A stretch of 64,000 bases of DNA from Lithodes maja (taxonomy: Eukaryota; Arthropoda; Malacostraca; Decapoda; Lithodidae): the NCBI GenBank assembly GCA_037953745.1, contig JBAKBP010013007.1, positions 1 through 64,000 on the forward strand. The letters run 5' to 3'. Position 1 is the stretch's first letter. Every line of letters begins with the position of its first letter. Of the stretch, positions 51,101-64,000 are shown in pieces. A program made the position numbers and the translations under genes. Under the pieces are notes generated by a model. It had not been told where the DNA came from, did no database searches, and saw only the letters and a list, made by a program, of their open reading frames with translations.

Positions 51101-52540
51101 GGGTCAGAGAAAAAAAAAATAAATTTTAAACATCGAAAAAAAAAATAATAATAATAATAATTTGTTTTGCCCTTGGGCCATGCAAAATATCAGTCCTCTA
51201 CCTCCCCTCTTTCCCCACTTTCCTCACCTCCTTCAGTTATCACCTATTTTCCCTGTTATTCCCTTATTCTGAGGTATATTTTCGTGCTAACATTAGCGAG
51301 TTGCAAGCAGGGCATTGTCATCACTGTTAGCAAGCGAGTGCAAGAGAGAGAGAGAGAGTATCGATCGACAGTGTCTCAGTGGCCTTGGGGGAAATTGGCG
51401 GGAAAGCAGGTTGCCTCACCCATATATTATGCAACTCGCGGCCTGTAGCGCCGATTTTGACCATCCAAACGCTGTTTTCACTCGTTTTTTTGTTGTAACA
51501 GGTTAATACCTTTATAATCAACCTATAATAGGCGCATATGGATAAGTATTAATGCTATTTATGGTAAAATGAATATTTTAGTGATGGAAACAGCTCAAAT
51601 ACATGCGCACAGGCAGAGGTGTCTAATTACCCCCATGCGCACTTAACCTCTGAAGTGCGCATGGGGGTAATTGGAAACGTCCCCCCTGTGCTGACGTATT
51701 TGAGGTGTTTCCGTCACTAAAATATTCATTGTGCCATTAATAGCATTAATACTTATCCATATGCGCCTATTATGGGTTGATTATAAAGGTATTAACCTGA
51801 AACAACAATAAAACAAGTGAAAACAGCGTTTGGATGGTCAAAATCGGAGATATAGCCCGCGAGTTGTATAATGTATGGGTGAGGCAAACTGCTTTCCCGC
51901 CAATTTCCCCCAAGGCCACTGAGACACAGTCGATCGATACTCTCTCTCTCTCTCTCTTGCACTCGCTTGCCATCAGTGATGACAACACCCTGCTTGCAAC
52001 TCGCTAATGTTAGCACGAAAATATACCTCAGAATAAGGGAATAACAGGGAAAATAGGTGATAACTGAAGGAGAGGAGGAAAGTGGGGAAGGAGGGGAGGT
52101 AGAGGACTGAGATTTATCGACTGTGTCGCAGTGGCCTTGGGGAAAATTGGCGGGAAGGTAGCTTGCCTCACCCATACATTATACAACTCGCGGGCTATAT
52201 CTCCGATTTTGACCATCCAAACGCTGTTTTCACTCGTTTTATTGTTGTTTCAGGTTAATACCTTTATAATCAACCCATAATAGGCGCATATGGATAATTA
52301 TTAATGCTATTAATGGTACAATGAATATTTTAGTGACGGAAACACCTCAAATACGTCAGCACAGGGGGAGGTTTTCAATTACCCCCGTGCGCACTTCAGA
52401 GGTTAAGAGTTCCCCCAGCGGACTGCGGGGAGACTCTTATGAGTGAGTGAAAAAAAAAATCAACTTTTGACATCGAAAAAAAAAATGTTTTTTTTATTTT
52501 TATTTTTTTATTTTTTTATTTTTTTTTTGGCCCCTGGGCG
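51101..52540. repeat. Inverted and duplicated copies of the 679-bp TTAA element family
   Basis: Interior sequence of the 50418-51096 element recurs three more times: inverted at about 51175-51655, direct at 51656-52115 and inverted at 52116-52440. It ends with an A/T-rich block (52450-52530) inverse to 50951-51030. Head-to-head copies meet at cttaacctctgaagtgcgcatggggg. Small open frames (51167-51448, 51792-52175 and others) are copies of one another and are not genes. The cluster directly abuts the satellite array. Confidence 0.8.
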
Positions 52541-55500
52541 GTTAAGATTGAATTGACAAAATAATATTCTCTCAAAAAATATTTTCTGAGATTGTACACT
52601 AAAGTGAATTGGTCTTGTATAGTGGAGACACGAAACGGGATTTAGAGCCCCTATAACTAGGCTATCTACACGAGACGTAGACATATAATTGAGCTAAAAT
52701 CCCCCTAAAAACTAGGCTAGTTAAGATGGAATTGACAAAATAATATTATCTCAAAAAATATTTTCTGAGATTGTACACTAAAGTGAATTGGTCTTGTATG
52801 GTGGAGACACGAAACGGGATTTAGAGCCCCTATAACTAGGCTATCTACACGAGACGTAGACATATAATTGAGCTAAAATCCCCCTAAAAACTAGGCTAGT
52901 TAAGATTGAATTGACAAAATAATATTCTCTCAAAAAATATTTTCTGAGATTGTACACTAAAGTGAATTGGTCTTGTATAGTGGAGACACGAAACGGGATG
53001 TAGAGCCCCTATAACTAGGCTATCTACACGAGACGTAGACATATAATAGAGCTAAAATCCCCCTAAAAACTAGGCAGGTTAAGATTGAATTGACAAAATA
53101 ATATTCTCTCAAAAAATATTTTCTGAGATTGTACACTAAAGTGAATTGGTCTTGTATAGTGGAGACACGAAACGGGATTTAGAGCCCCTATAACTAGGCT
53201 ATCTACACGAGACGTAGACATATAATAGAGCTAAAATCCCCCTAAAAACTAGGCTAGTTAAGATGGAATTGACAAAATAATATTATCTCAAAAAATATTT
53301 TCTGAGATTGTACACTAAAGTGAATTGGTCTTGTATGGTGGAGACACGAAACGGGATTTAGAGCCCCTATAACTAGGCTATCTACACGAGACGTAGACAT
53401 ATAATTGAGCTAAAATGCCCCTAAAAACTAGGCTAGTTAAGATTGAATTGACAAAATAATATTATATCAAAAAATATTTTTTGAGATTGTACACTAAAGT
53501 GAATTGGTCTTGTATGGTGGACACACGAAACGGGATTTAGAGCCCCTATAACTAGGCTATCTACACGAGACGTAGACATATAATAGAGCTAGAATCACCC
53601 TAAAAACTAGGCTAGTTAAGACTGAATTGACAAAATAATATTCTCTCAAAAAATATTTTCTGAGATTGTACACTAAAGTGAATTGGTCTTGTATAGTGGA
53701 CACACGAAACGGGATTTAGAGCCCTATAACTAGGCTATCTACACGAGACGTAGACATATAATAGAGCTAAAATGCCCATAAAAACTAGGCTAGTTAAGAC
53801 TGAATTGACAAAATAATATTCTCTCAAAAAATATTTTCTGAGATTGTACACTAAAGTGAATTGGTCTTGTATGGTGGACACACGAAACGGGATTTAGAGC
53901 CCCTATAACTAGGCTATCTACACGAGACGTAGACATATAATTGAGCTAAAATGCCCCTAAAAACTAGGCTAGTTAAGATTGAATTGACAAAATAATATTA
54001 TCTTAAAACATATTTTCTGAGATTGTACACTAAAGTGAATTGGTCTTGTATGGTGGACACACGAAACGGGATTTAGAGCCCCTATAACTAGGCTATCTAC
54101 ACGAGACGTAGACATATAATAGAGCTAAAATCACCCTAAAAACTAGGCTAGTTAAGACTGAATTGACAAAATAATATTCTCTCAAAAAATATTTTCTGAG
54201 ATTGTACACTAAAGTGAATTGGTCTTGATAGTGGACACACGAAACGGGATTTAGAGCCGCTATAACTAGGCTATCTACACGAGACGTAGACATATAATAG
54301 AGCTAAAATCACCCTAAAAACTAGGCTAGTTAAGATTGAATTGACAAAATAATATTCTCTCAAAAAATATTTTCTGAGATTGTACATTAAAGTGAATTGG
54401 ACTTGTATAGTGGAGACACGAAACGGGATTTAGAGCCCCTATAACTAGGCTATCTACACGAGACGTAGACATTTAATTGAGCTAAAATCCCCCTAAAAAC
54501 TAGGCTAGTTAAGATTGAATTGACAAAATAATATTCTCTCAAAAAATATTTTCTGAGATTGTACACTAAAGTGAATTGGTCTTGTATGGTGGAGACACGA
54601 AACGGGATTTAGAGCCCCTATAACTAGGCTATCTACACGAGACGTTGACATATAATAGATCTAAAATGCCCCTAAAAACTAGGCTAGTTAAGGCTGAATT
54701 GACAAAATAATATTCTCTCAAAAAATATTTTCTGAGATTGTACACTAAAGTGAATTGGTCTTGTATAGTGGAGACACGAAACGGGATGTAGAGCCCCTAT
54801 AACTAGGCTATCTACACGAGACGTAGACATATAATAGAGCTAAAATCCCCCTTAAAAACTAGGCAGGTTAAGATTGAATTGACAAAATAATATTCTCTCA
54901 AAAAATATTTTCTGAGATTGTACACTAAAGTGAATTGGTCTTGTATAGTGGAGACACGAAACGGGATTTAGAGCCCCTATAACTAGGCTATCTACACGAG
55001 ACGTAGACATATAATAGAGCTAAAATCCCCCTAAAAACTAGGCTAGTTAAGATGGAATTGACAAAATAATATTATCTCAAAAAATATTTTCTGAGATTGT
55101 ACACTAAAGTGAATTGGTCTTGTATGGTGGAGACACGAAACGGGATTTAGAGCCCCTATAACTAGGCTATCTACACGAGACGTAGACATATAATTGAGCT
55201 AAAATCCCCCTAAAAACTAGGCTAGTTAAGATTGAATTAACAAAATAATATTCTCTCAAAAAATATTTTCTGAGATTGTACACTAAAGTGAATTGGTCTT
55301 GTATAGTGGAGACACGAAACGGGATTTAGAGCCCCTATAACTAGGCTATCTACACGAGACGTAGACATATAACAGAGCTAAAATGCCCCTAAAAACTAGG
55401 CTAGTTAAGATTGAATTGACAAAATAATATTCTCTCAAAAAATATTTTCTGAGATTGTACACTAAAGTGAATTGGTCTTGTATAGTGGAGACACGAAACG

Positions 55501-58500
55501 GGATTTAGAGCCCCTATAACTAGGCTATCTACACGAGACGTAGACATATAATAGAGCTAAAATCCCCCTAAAAACTAGGCTAGTTAAGATTGAATTGACA
55601 AAATAATATTATCTCAAAAAATATTTTCTGAGATTGTACACTAAAGTGAATTGGACTTGTATGGTGGAGACACGAAACGGGATTTAGAGCCCCTATAACT
55701 AGGCTATCTACACGAGACGTAGACATATAATTGAGCTAAAATGCCCCTAAAAACTAGGCTAGTTAAGATTGAATTGACAAAATAATATTATATCAAAAAA
55801 TATTTTTTGAGATTGTACACTAAAGTGAATTGGTCTTGTATGGTGGACACACGAAACGGGATTTAGAGCCCCTATAACTAGGCTATCTACACGAGACGTA
55901 GACATATAATAGAGCTAGAATCACCCTAAAAACTAGGCTAGTTAAGACTGAATTGACAAAATAATATTCTCTCAAAAAATATTTTCTGAGATTGTACACT
56001 AAAGTGAATTGGTCTTGTATAGTGGACACACGAAACGGGATTTAGAGCCCTATAACTAGGCTATCTACACGAGACGTAGACATATAATAGAGCTAAAATG
56101 CCCCTAAAAACTAGGCTAGTTAAGACTGAATTGACAAAATAATATTCTCTCAAAAATATTTTCTGAGATTGTACACTAAAGTGAATTGGTCTTGTATGGT
56201 GTACACACGAAACGGGATTTAGAGCCCCTATAACTAGGCTATCTACACGAGACGTAGACATATAATTGAGCTAAAATGCCCCTAAAAACTAGGCTAGTTA
56301 AGATTGAATTGACAAAATAATATTATCTTAAAACATATTTTCTGAGATTGTACACTAAAGTGAATTGGTCTTGTATGGTGGACACACGAAACGGGATTTA
56401 GAGCCCCTATAACTAGGCTATCTACACGAGACGTAGACATATAATAGAGCTAAAATCACCCTAAAAACTAGGCTAGTTAAGACTGAATTGACAAAATAAT
56501 ATTCTCTCAAAAAATATTTTCTGAGATTGTACACTAAAGTGAATTGGTCTTGATAGTGGACACACGAAACGGGATTTAGAGCCGCTATAACTAGGCTATC
56601 TACACGAGACGTAGACATATAATAGAGCTAAAATCACCCTAAAAACTAGGCTAGTTAAGACTGAATTGACAAAATAATATTCTCTCAAAAAATATTTTCT
56701 GAGATTGTACACTAAAGTGAATTGGTCTTGTATGGTGGACACACGAAACAGGATTTAGAGCCCCTATAACTAGGCTATCTACACGAGACGTAGACATATA
56801 ATAGAGCTAAAATGCCCCTAAAAACTAGGCTAGTTAAGATTGAATTGACAAAATAATATTCTCTCAAAAATATTTTCTGAGATTGTACACTAAAGTGAAT
56901 TGGTCTTGTATGGTGGAGACACGAAACGGGATTTGAGCCCCTATAACTAGGCTATCTACAAGCGACGTAGACATATAATAGAGCTAAAATCACCCTAAAA
57001 ACTAGGCTAGTTAAGAAGGAATTGACAAAATAATATTATCTCAAAAAATATTGTCTGAGATTGTACACTAAAGTGAATTGGTCTTGTATGGTGGAGACAC
57101 GAAACGGGATTTAGAGCCCCTATAACTAGGCTATCTACACGAGACGTTGACATATAATAGATCTAAAATGCCCCTAAAAACTAGGCTAGTTAAGACTGAA
57201 TTGACAAAATAATATTCTCTCAAAAAATATTTTCTGAGATTGTACACTAAAGTGAATTGGTCTTGTATAGTGGAGACACGAAACGGGATGTAGAGCCCCT
57301 ATAACTAGGCTATCTACACGAGACGTAGACATACAATAGAGCTAAAATCCCCCTAAAAACTAGGCAGGTTAAGATTGAATTGACAAAATAATATTCTCTC
57401 AAAAAATATTTTCTGAGATTGTACACTAAAGTGAATTGGTCTTGTATAGTGGAGACACGAAACGGGATTTAGAGCCCCTATAACTAGGCTATCTACACGA
57501 GACGTAGACATATAATAGAGCTAAAATCCCCCTAAAAACTAGGCTAGTTAAGATGGAATTGACAAAATAATATTCTCTCAAAAAATATTTTCTGAGATTG
57601 TACACTAAAGTGAATTGGTCTTGTATAGTGGAGACACGAAACAGGATTTAGAGCCCCTATAACTAGGCTATCTACACGACACGTAGACGTATAACAGAGC
57701 TAAAATGCCCCTAAAAACTAGGCTAGTTAAGATTGAATTGACAAAATAATATTCTCTCAAAAAATATTTTCTGAGATTGTACACTAAAGTGAATTGGTCT
57801 TGTATAGTGGAGACACGAAACGGGATTTAGAGCCCCTATAACTAGGCTATCTACACAAGACGTAGACATATAATAGAGCTAAAATCCCCCTAAAAACTAG
57901 GCTAGTTAAGATTGAATTGACAAAATAATATTCTCTCAAAAAATATTTTCTGAGATTGTACACTAAAGTGAATTGGTCTTGTATGGTGGAGACACGAAAC
58001 GGGATTTAGAGCCCCTATAACTAGGCTATCTACACGAGACGTAGACATATAATTGAGCTAAAATGCCCCTAAAAACTAGGCTAGTTAAGATTGAATTGAC
58101 AAAATAATATTATCTCAAAAAATATTTTTTGAGATTGTACACTAAAGTGAATTGGTCTTGTATGGTGGACACACGAAACGGGATTTAGAGCCCCTATAAC
58201 TAGGCTATCTACACGAGACGTAGACATATAATAGAGCTAGAATCACCCTAAAAACTAGGCTAGTTAAGACTGAATTGACAAAATAATATTCTCTCAAAAA
58301 ATATTTTCTGAGATTGTACACTAAAGTGAATTGGTCTTGTATAGTGGACACACAAAACGGGATTTAGAGCCCTATAACTAGGCTATCTACACGAGACGTA
58401 GACATATAATAGAGCTAAAATGCCCCTAAAAACTAGGCTAGTTAAGACTGAATTGACAAAATAATATTCTTTCAAAAAATATTTTCTGAGATTGTACCCT

Positions 58501-61500
58501 AAAGTGAATTGGTCTTGTATGGTGGACACACGAAACGGGATTTAGAGCCCCTATAACTAGGCTATCTACACGAGACGTAGACATATAATAGAGCTAAAAT
58601 CACCCTAAAAACTAGGCTAGTTAAGACTGAATTGACAAAATAATATTCTCTCAAAAAATATTTTCTGAGATTGTACACTAAAGTGAATTGGTCTTGATAG
58701 TGGACACACGAAACGGGATTTAGAGCCGCTATAACTAGGCTATCTACACGAGACGTAGACATATAATAGAGCTAAAATCACCCTAAAAACTAGGCTAGTT
58801 AAGACTGAATTGACAAAATAATATTCTCTCAAAAAATATTTTCTGAGATTGTACACTAAAGTGAATTGGTCTTGTATGGTGGACACACGAAACGGGATTT
58901 AGAGCCCCTATAACTAGGCTATCTACACGAGACGTAGACATATAATAGAGCTAAAATGCCCCTAAAAACTAGGCTCGTTAAGATTGAATTGACAAAATAA
59001 TATTCTCTCAACAAATATTTTCTGAGATTGTACACTAAAGTGAAATGGTCTTGTATAGTGGAGACACGAAACGCGATTTAGAGCCCCTATAACTAGGCTA
59101 TCTACACGAGACGTAGACAAATAACGGAGCTAAAATCACCCTAAAAACTAGGCTAGTTAAGATTGAATTGACAAAATAATATTCTCTCAAAAAATATGTT
59201 CTGAGATTGTACACTAAAGTGAATTGGTCTTGTATAGTGGAGACACGAAACGGGATTTAGAGCCCCTATAACTAGGCTATCTACACGAGACGTAGACACA
59301 TAATAGAGCTAAAATCCCCCTAAAAACTAGGCTAGTTAAGATTGAATTGACAAAATAATATTCTCTCAACAAATATTTTCTGAGATTGTACACTAAAGTG
59401 AATTGGTCTTGTATGGTGGAGACACGAAACGGGATTTAGAGCCCCTATAACTAGGCTATCTACACGAGACGTAGACATATAATTGAGCTAAAATGCCCCT
59501 AAAAACTAGGCTAGTTAAGATTGAATTGACAAAATAATATTCTCTCAAAAAATATTTTCTGAGATTGTACACTAAAGTGAATTGGTCTTGTATAGTGGAG
59601 ACACGAAACGGGATTTAGAGCCCCTATAACTAGGCTATCTACACGAGACGTAGACATATAATAGAGCTAAAATCCCCCTAAAAACTAGGCTAGTTAAGAT
59701 TGAATTGACAAAATAATATTCTCTCAAAAAATATTTTCTGAGATTGTACACTAAAGTGAATTGGTCTTGTATAGTGGAGACACGAAACGGGATTTAGAGC
59801 CCCTATAACTAGGCTATCTACACGAGACGTAGACATATAATAGAGCTAAAATCCCCCTAAAAACTAGGCTAGTTAAGATTGAATTGACAAAATAATATTC
59901 TCTCAAAAAATATTTTCTGAGATTGTACACTAAAGTGAATTGGTCTTGTATAGTTTTGACACGAAACACGATTTAGAGCCCCTATAACTAGGCTATCTAC
60001 ACGAGACGTAGACATATAATTGAGATAAAATCCCCCTAAAAACTAGGCTAGTTAAGATTGAATTGACAAAATAATATTATCTCAAAAAATATTTTCTGAG
60101 ATTGTACACTAAAGTGAATTGGTCTTGTATAGTGGAGACATGAAACGGGATTTAGAGCCCCTATAACTAGGCTATCTACACGAGACGTAGACATGTAATA
60201 GAGCTAAAATCCCCCTAAAAACTAGGCTAGTTAAGATTGAATTGACAAAATAATATTATCTCAAAAAATATTTTCTGAGATTGTACATTAAAGTGAATTG
60301 GTCTTGTATAGTGGAGACACAAAACGGGATTTAGAGCCCCTATAACTAGGCTATCTACACGAGACGTAGACATTTAATAGAGCTAAAATCCCCCTAAAAA
60401 CTAGGCTAGTTAAGATTGAATTGACAAAATAATATTCTCTCAAAAAATATTTTCTGAGATTGTACACTAAAGTGAATTGGTCTTGTATGGTGGAGACACG
60501 AACCGGGATTTAGAGCCCCTATAACTAGGCTATCTACACGAGACGTAGACATATAATTGAGCTAAAATCCCCCTAAAAACTAGGCTAGTTAAGATTGAAT
60601 TGACAAAATAATATTCTCTCAAAAAAAAAATTCTGAGATTGTACACTAAAGTGAATTGGTCTTGTATAGTGGAGACACGAAACGGGATTTAGAGCCCCTA
60701 TAACTAGGCTATCTACACGAGACGTAGACATATAATAGAGCTAAAATCACCCTAAAAACTAGGCTAGTTAAGATTGAATTGACAAAATAATATTCTTTCA
60801 AAAAATATTTTCTGAGATTGTACCCTAAAGTGAATTGGTCTTGTATGGTGGACACACGAAACGGGATTTAGAGCCCCTATAACTAGGCTATCTACACGAG
60901 ACGTAGACATATAATAGAGCTAAAATCACCCTAAAAACTAGGCTAGTTAAGACTGAATTGACAAAATAATATTCTCTCAAAAAATATTTTCTGAGATTGT
61001 ACACTAAAGTGAATTGGTCTTGATAGTGGACACACGAAACGGGATTTAGAGCCGCTATAACTAGGCTATCTACACGAGACGTAGACATATAATAGAGCTA
61101 AAATCACCCTAAAAACTAGGCTAGTTAAGACTGAATTGACAAAATAATATTCTCTCAAAAAATATTTTCTGAGATTGTACACTAAAGTGAATTGGTCTTG
61201 TATGGTGGACACACGAAACGGGATTTAGAGCCCCTATAACTAGGCTATCTACACGAGACGTAGACATATAATAGAGCTAAAATGCCCCTAAAAACTAGGC
61301 TCGTTAAGATTGAATTGACAAAATAATATTCTCTCAACAAATATTTTCTGAGATTGTACACTAAAGTGAAATGGTCTTGTATAGTGGAGACACGAAACGC
61401 GATTTAGAGCCCCTATAACTAGGCTATCTACACGAGACGTAGACAAATAACGGAGCTAAAATCACCCTAAAAACTAGGCTAGTTAAGATTGAATTGACAA

Positions 61501-64000
61501 AATAATATTCTCTCAAAAAATATGTTCTGAGATTGTACACTAAAGTGAATTGGTCTTGTATAGTGGAGACACGAAACGGGATTTAGAGCCCCTATAACTA
61601 GGCTATCTACACGAGACGTAGACACATAATAGAGCTAAAATCCCCCTAAAAACTAGGCTAGTTAAGATTGAATTGACAAAATAATATTCTCTCAACAAAT
61701 ATTTTCTGAGATTGTACACTAAAGTGAATTGGTCTTGTATGGTGGAGACACGAAACGGGATTTAGAGCCCCTATAACTAGGCTATCTACACGAGACGTAG
61801 ACATATAATTGAGCTAAAATGCCCCTAAAAACTAGGCTAGTTAAGATTGAATTGACAAAATAATATTCTCTCAAAAAATATTTTCTGAGATTGTACACTA
61901 AAGTGAATTGGTCTTGTATAGTGGAGACACGAAACGGGATTTAGAGCCCCTATAACTAGGCTATCTACACGAGACGTAGACATATAATAGAGCTAAAATC
62001 CCCCTAAAAACTAGGCTAGTTAAGATTGAATTGACAAAATAATATTCTCTCAAAAAATATTTTCTGAGATTGTACACTAAAGTGAATTGGTCTTGTATAG
62101 TGGAGACACGAAACGGGATTTAGAGCCCCTATAACTAGGCTATCTACACGAGACGTAGACATATAATAGAGCTAAAATCCCCCTAAAAACTAGGCTAGTT
62201 AAGATTGAATTGACAAAATAATATTCTCTCAAAAAATATTTTCTGAGATTGTACACTAAAGTGAATTGGTCTTGTATAGTTTTGACACGAAACACGATTT
62301 AGAGCCCCTATAACTAGGCTATCTACACGAGACGTAGACATATAATTGAGATAAAATCCCCCTAAAAACTAGGCTAGTTAAGATTGAATTGACAAAATAA
62401 TATTATCTCAAAAAATATTTTCTGAGATTGTACACTAAAGTGAATTGGTCTTGTATAGTGGAGACATGAAACGGGATTTAGAGCCCCTATAACTAGGCTA
62501 TCTACACGAGACGTAGACATGTAATAGAGCTAAAATCCCCCTAAAAACTAGGCTAGTTAAGATTGAATTGACAAAATAATATTATCTCAAAAAATATTTT
62601 CTGAGATTGTACATTAAAGTGAATTGGTCTTGTATAGTGGAGACACAAAACGGGATTTAGAGCCCCTATAACTAGGCTATCTACACGAGACGTAGACATT
62701 TAATAGAGCTAAAATCCCCCTAAAAACTAGGCTAGTTAAGATTGAATTGACAAAATAATATTCTCTCAAAAAATATTTTCTGAGATTGTACACTAAAGTG
62801 AATTGGTCTTGTATGGTGGAGACACGAACCGGGATTTAGAGCCCCTATAACTAGGCTATCTACACGAGACGTAGACATATAATTGAGCTAAAATCCCCCT
62901 AAAAACTAGGCTAGTTAAGATTGAATTGACAAAATAATATTCTCTCAAAAAAAAAATTCTGAGATTGTACACTAAAGTGAATTGGTCTTGTATAGTGGAG
63001 ACACGAAACGGGATTTAGAGCCCCTATAACTAGGCTATCTACACGAGACGTAGACATATAATAGAGCTAAAATCCCCCTAAAAACTAGGCTAGTTAAGAT
63101 TGAATTGACAAAATAATATTCTCTCAAAAAATATTTTCTGAGATTGTACACTAAAGTGAATTGGTCTTGTATGGTGGAGACACGAAACGGGATTTAGAGC
63201 CCCTATAACTAGGCTATCTACACGAGACGTAGACATATAATAGAGCTAAAAATCCCCCTAAAAACTAGGCTAGTTAAGATTGAATTGACAAAATAATATT
63301 CTCTCAAAAAATATTTTCTGAGATTGTACACTAAAGTGAATTGGTCTTGTATAGTGGAGACACGAAACGGGATTTAGAGCCCCTATAACTAGGCTATCTA
63401 CACGAGACGTAGACATATAATAGAGGCTAAAATCCCCCTAAAAACTAGGCTAGTTAAGATGGAATTGACAAAATAATATCTCTCTCATAATTAAATATAA
63501 TGTTCTGAGATTGGTACACTAAAGTGAATTGGTCTTGTATAGTGGAGACACGAAACGGGATTTAGAGCCCCTATAACTAGGCTATCTACACGAGACGTAG
63601 ACATATAATTGAGCTAAAATCCCCCTAAAAACTAGGCTAGTTAAGATTGAATTGACAAAATAATATTCTCTCAAAAAATATTTTCTGAGATTGTACATAC
63701 TCCATAGTGAATTGGTCTTGTATAGTGGAGACACGAAACGGGATTTAGAGCCCCTATAACTAGGCTATCTACACGAGACGTAGACATATAACAGAGCTAA
63801 AATGCCCCTAAAAACTAGGCTAGTTAAGATTGAATTGACAAAATAATATTCTCTCAAAAAATATTTTCTGAGATTGTACACTAAAGTGAATTGGTCTTGT
63901 ATAGTGGAGACACGAAACGGGATTTAGAGCCCCTATAACTAGGCTATCTACACGAGACGTAGACATATAATAGAGCTAAAATCCCCTAAAAACTAGGCTA
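52541..64000. repeat. 179-bp satellite array with higher-order structure
   Basis: About 64 tandem monomers starting gttaagattgaattgacaaa at 52541, 52720, 52899, 53078 and so on. Monomers differ by a few substitutions; variants recur at ~2,326-bp spacing (13 monomers). For example, gagccgctataac is at 54255, 56580, 58724 and 61050, tttttgacac-type variants are at 59954 and 62280, and ataacggagc is at 59121 and 61447. One interval is about 2,144 (12 monomers) and one about 2,502 (14). Each monomer holds a near-palindrome ctcaaaaaatattttctgag and the word aactaggcta twice. AT-rich and non-coding. The array runs off the window end. Confidence 0.97.

Noticed and set aside
54093..61088. Four identical or nearly identical 66-residue minus-strand frames (54093, 56061, 56418, 58562, 60888)
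   Set aside because: They are the same stretch of satellite monomers that lacks a stop because of a 1-bp variant; they recur with the higher-order repeat and have no protein features.
52541..64000. CRISPR array
   Set aside because: The repeat is continuous with no unique spacers, the unit is 179 bp and the context is eukaryotic.
52541..64000. Full CENP-B box in the satellite
   Set aside because: Only the right half (gaaacggga) matches; the essential TTCG half is absent (gaga at that position).

Overview
The window is eukaryotic and almost entirely built of transposable elements and satellite DNA. I find no convincing host gene, tRNA or rRNA. The mix (BEL/Pao and Ty3/gypsy LTR elements; CR1, L2, RTE and I-type LINEs; piggyBac; Tigger-like and foldback elements) fits an invertebrate animal. 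The many short 'taggcta/ggcctag' words and LINE types suggest an arthropod, perhaps a decapod crustacean; that last step is a guess.

Left part (1-8281): a GC-rich, degenerate low-coding tract holds a 5'-truncated CR1 LINE (2958-4416, minus). It is followed by a TA-flanked Tigger-like element with three 263-bp tandem repeats (5033-6353), a foldback hairpin (6971-7464) and a second partial copy of the Tigger-like element (7465-7956).

8282-20084: the 5' part of a broken BEL/Pao retrotransposon is interrupted by an I-type LINE with a perfect 13-bp target duplication (11089-13814). It then runs into the most interesting object in the window, a 6.1-kb DNA element with about 500-bp terminal inverted repeats (13938-20084). 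That element encodes, on the minus strand, one reading frame of about 1,565 codons broken by a single TAA next to an A10 run. The protein has two N-terminal Cys/His modules, a PIN/FEN-like acidic constellation and a C-terminal tesmin/TSO1-like CXC cysteine cluster. I recognise no standard transposase family in it.

20085-29495: LINE endonuclease debris carries two 480-bp TTAA-flanked elements. Next is an L2-type LINE split by a TA-flanked foldback element (23532-28729), which is itself split at its centre by a complete piggyBac element (24218-28422) with an intact, unusually long transposase gene.

29496-46455: a Ty3/gypsy element on the minus strand lies between two ~1-kb direct repeats taken as LTRs. 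It is a host for further insertions: a TTAA element in one LTR, an almost complete RTE-type LINE, a second L2 copy (with a poly-A retroposed insert) where the integrase core should be, and a CR1 element (with a third 480-bp TTAA element in it) between RNase H and integrase.

46456-64000: LINE tail fragments, about 3.5 kb with little recognisable content, and an inverted cluster of another TTAA element family (50418-52540). This abuts a satellite array of about 64 monomers of 179 bp (52541 to the window end) with 12- to 14-monomer higher-order structure. The array continues beyond the window and is a candidate centromeric or heterochromatic satellite.
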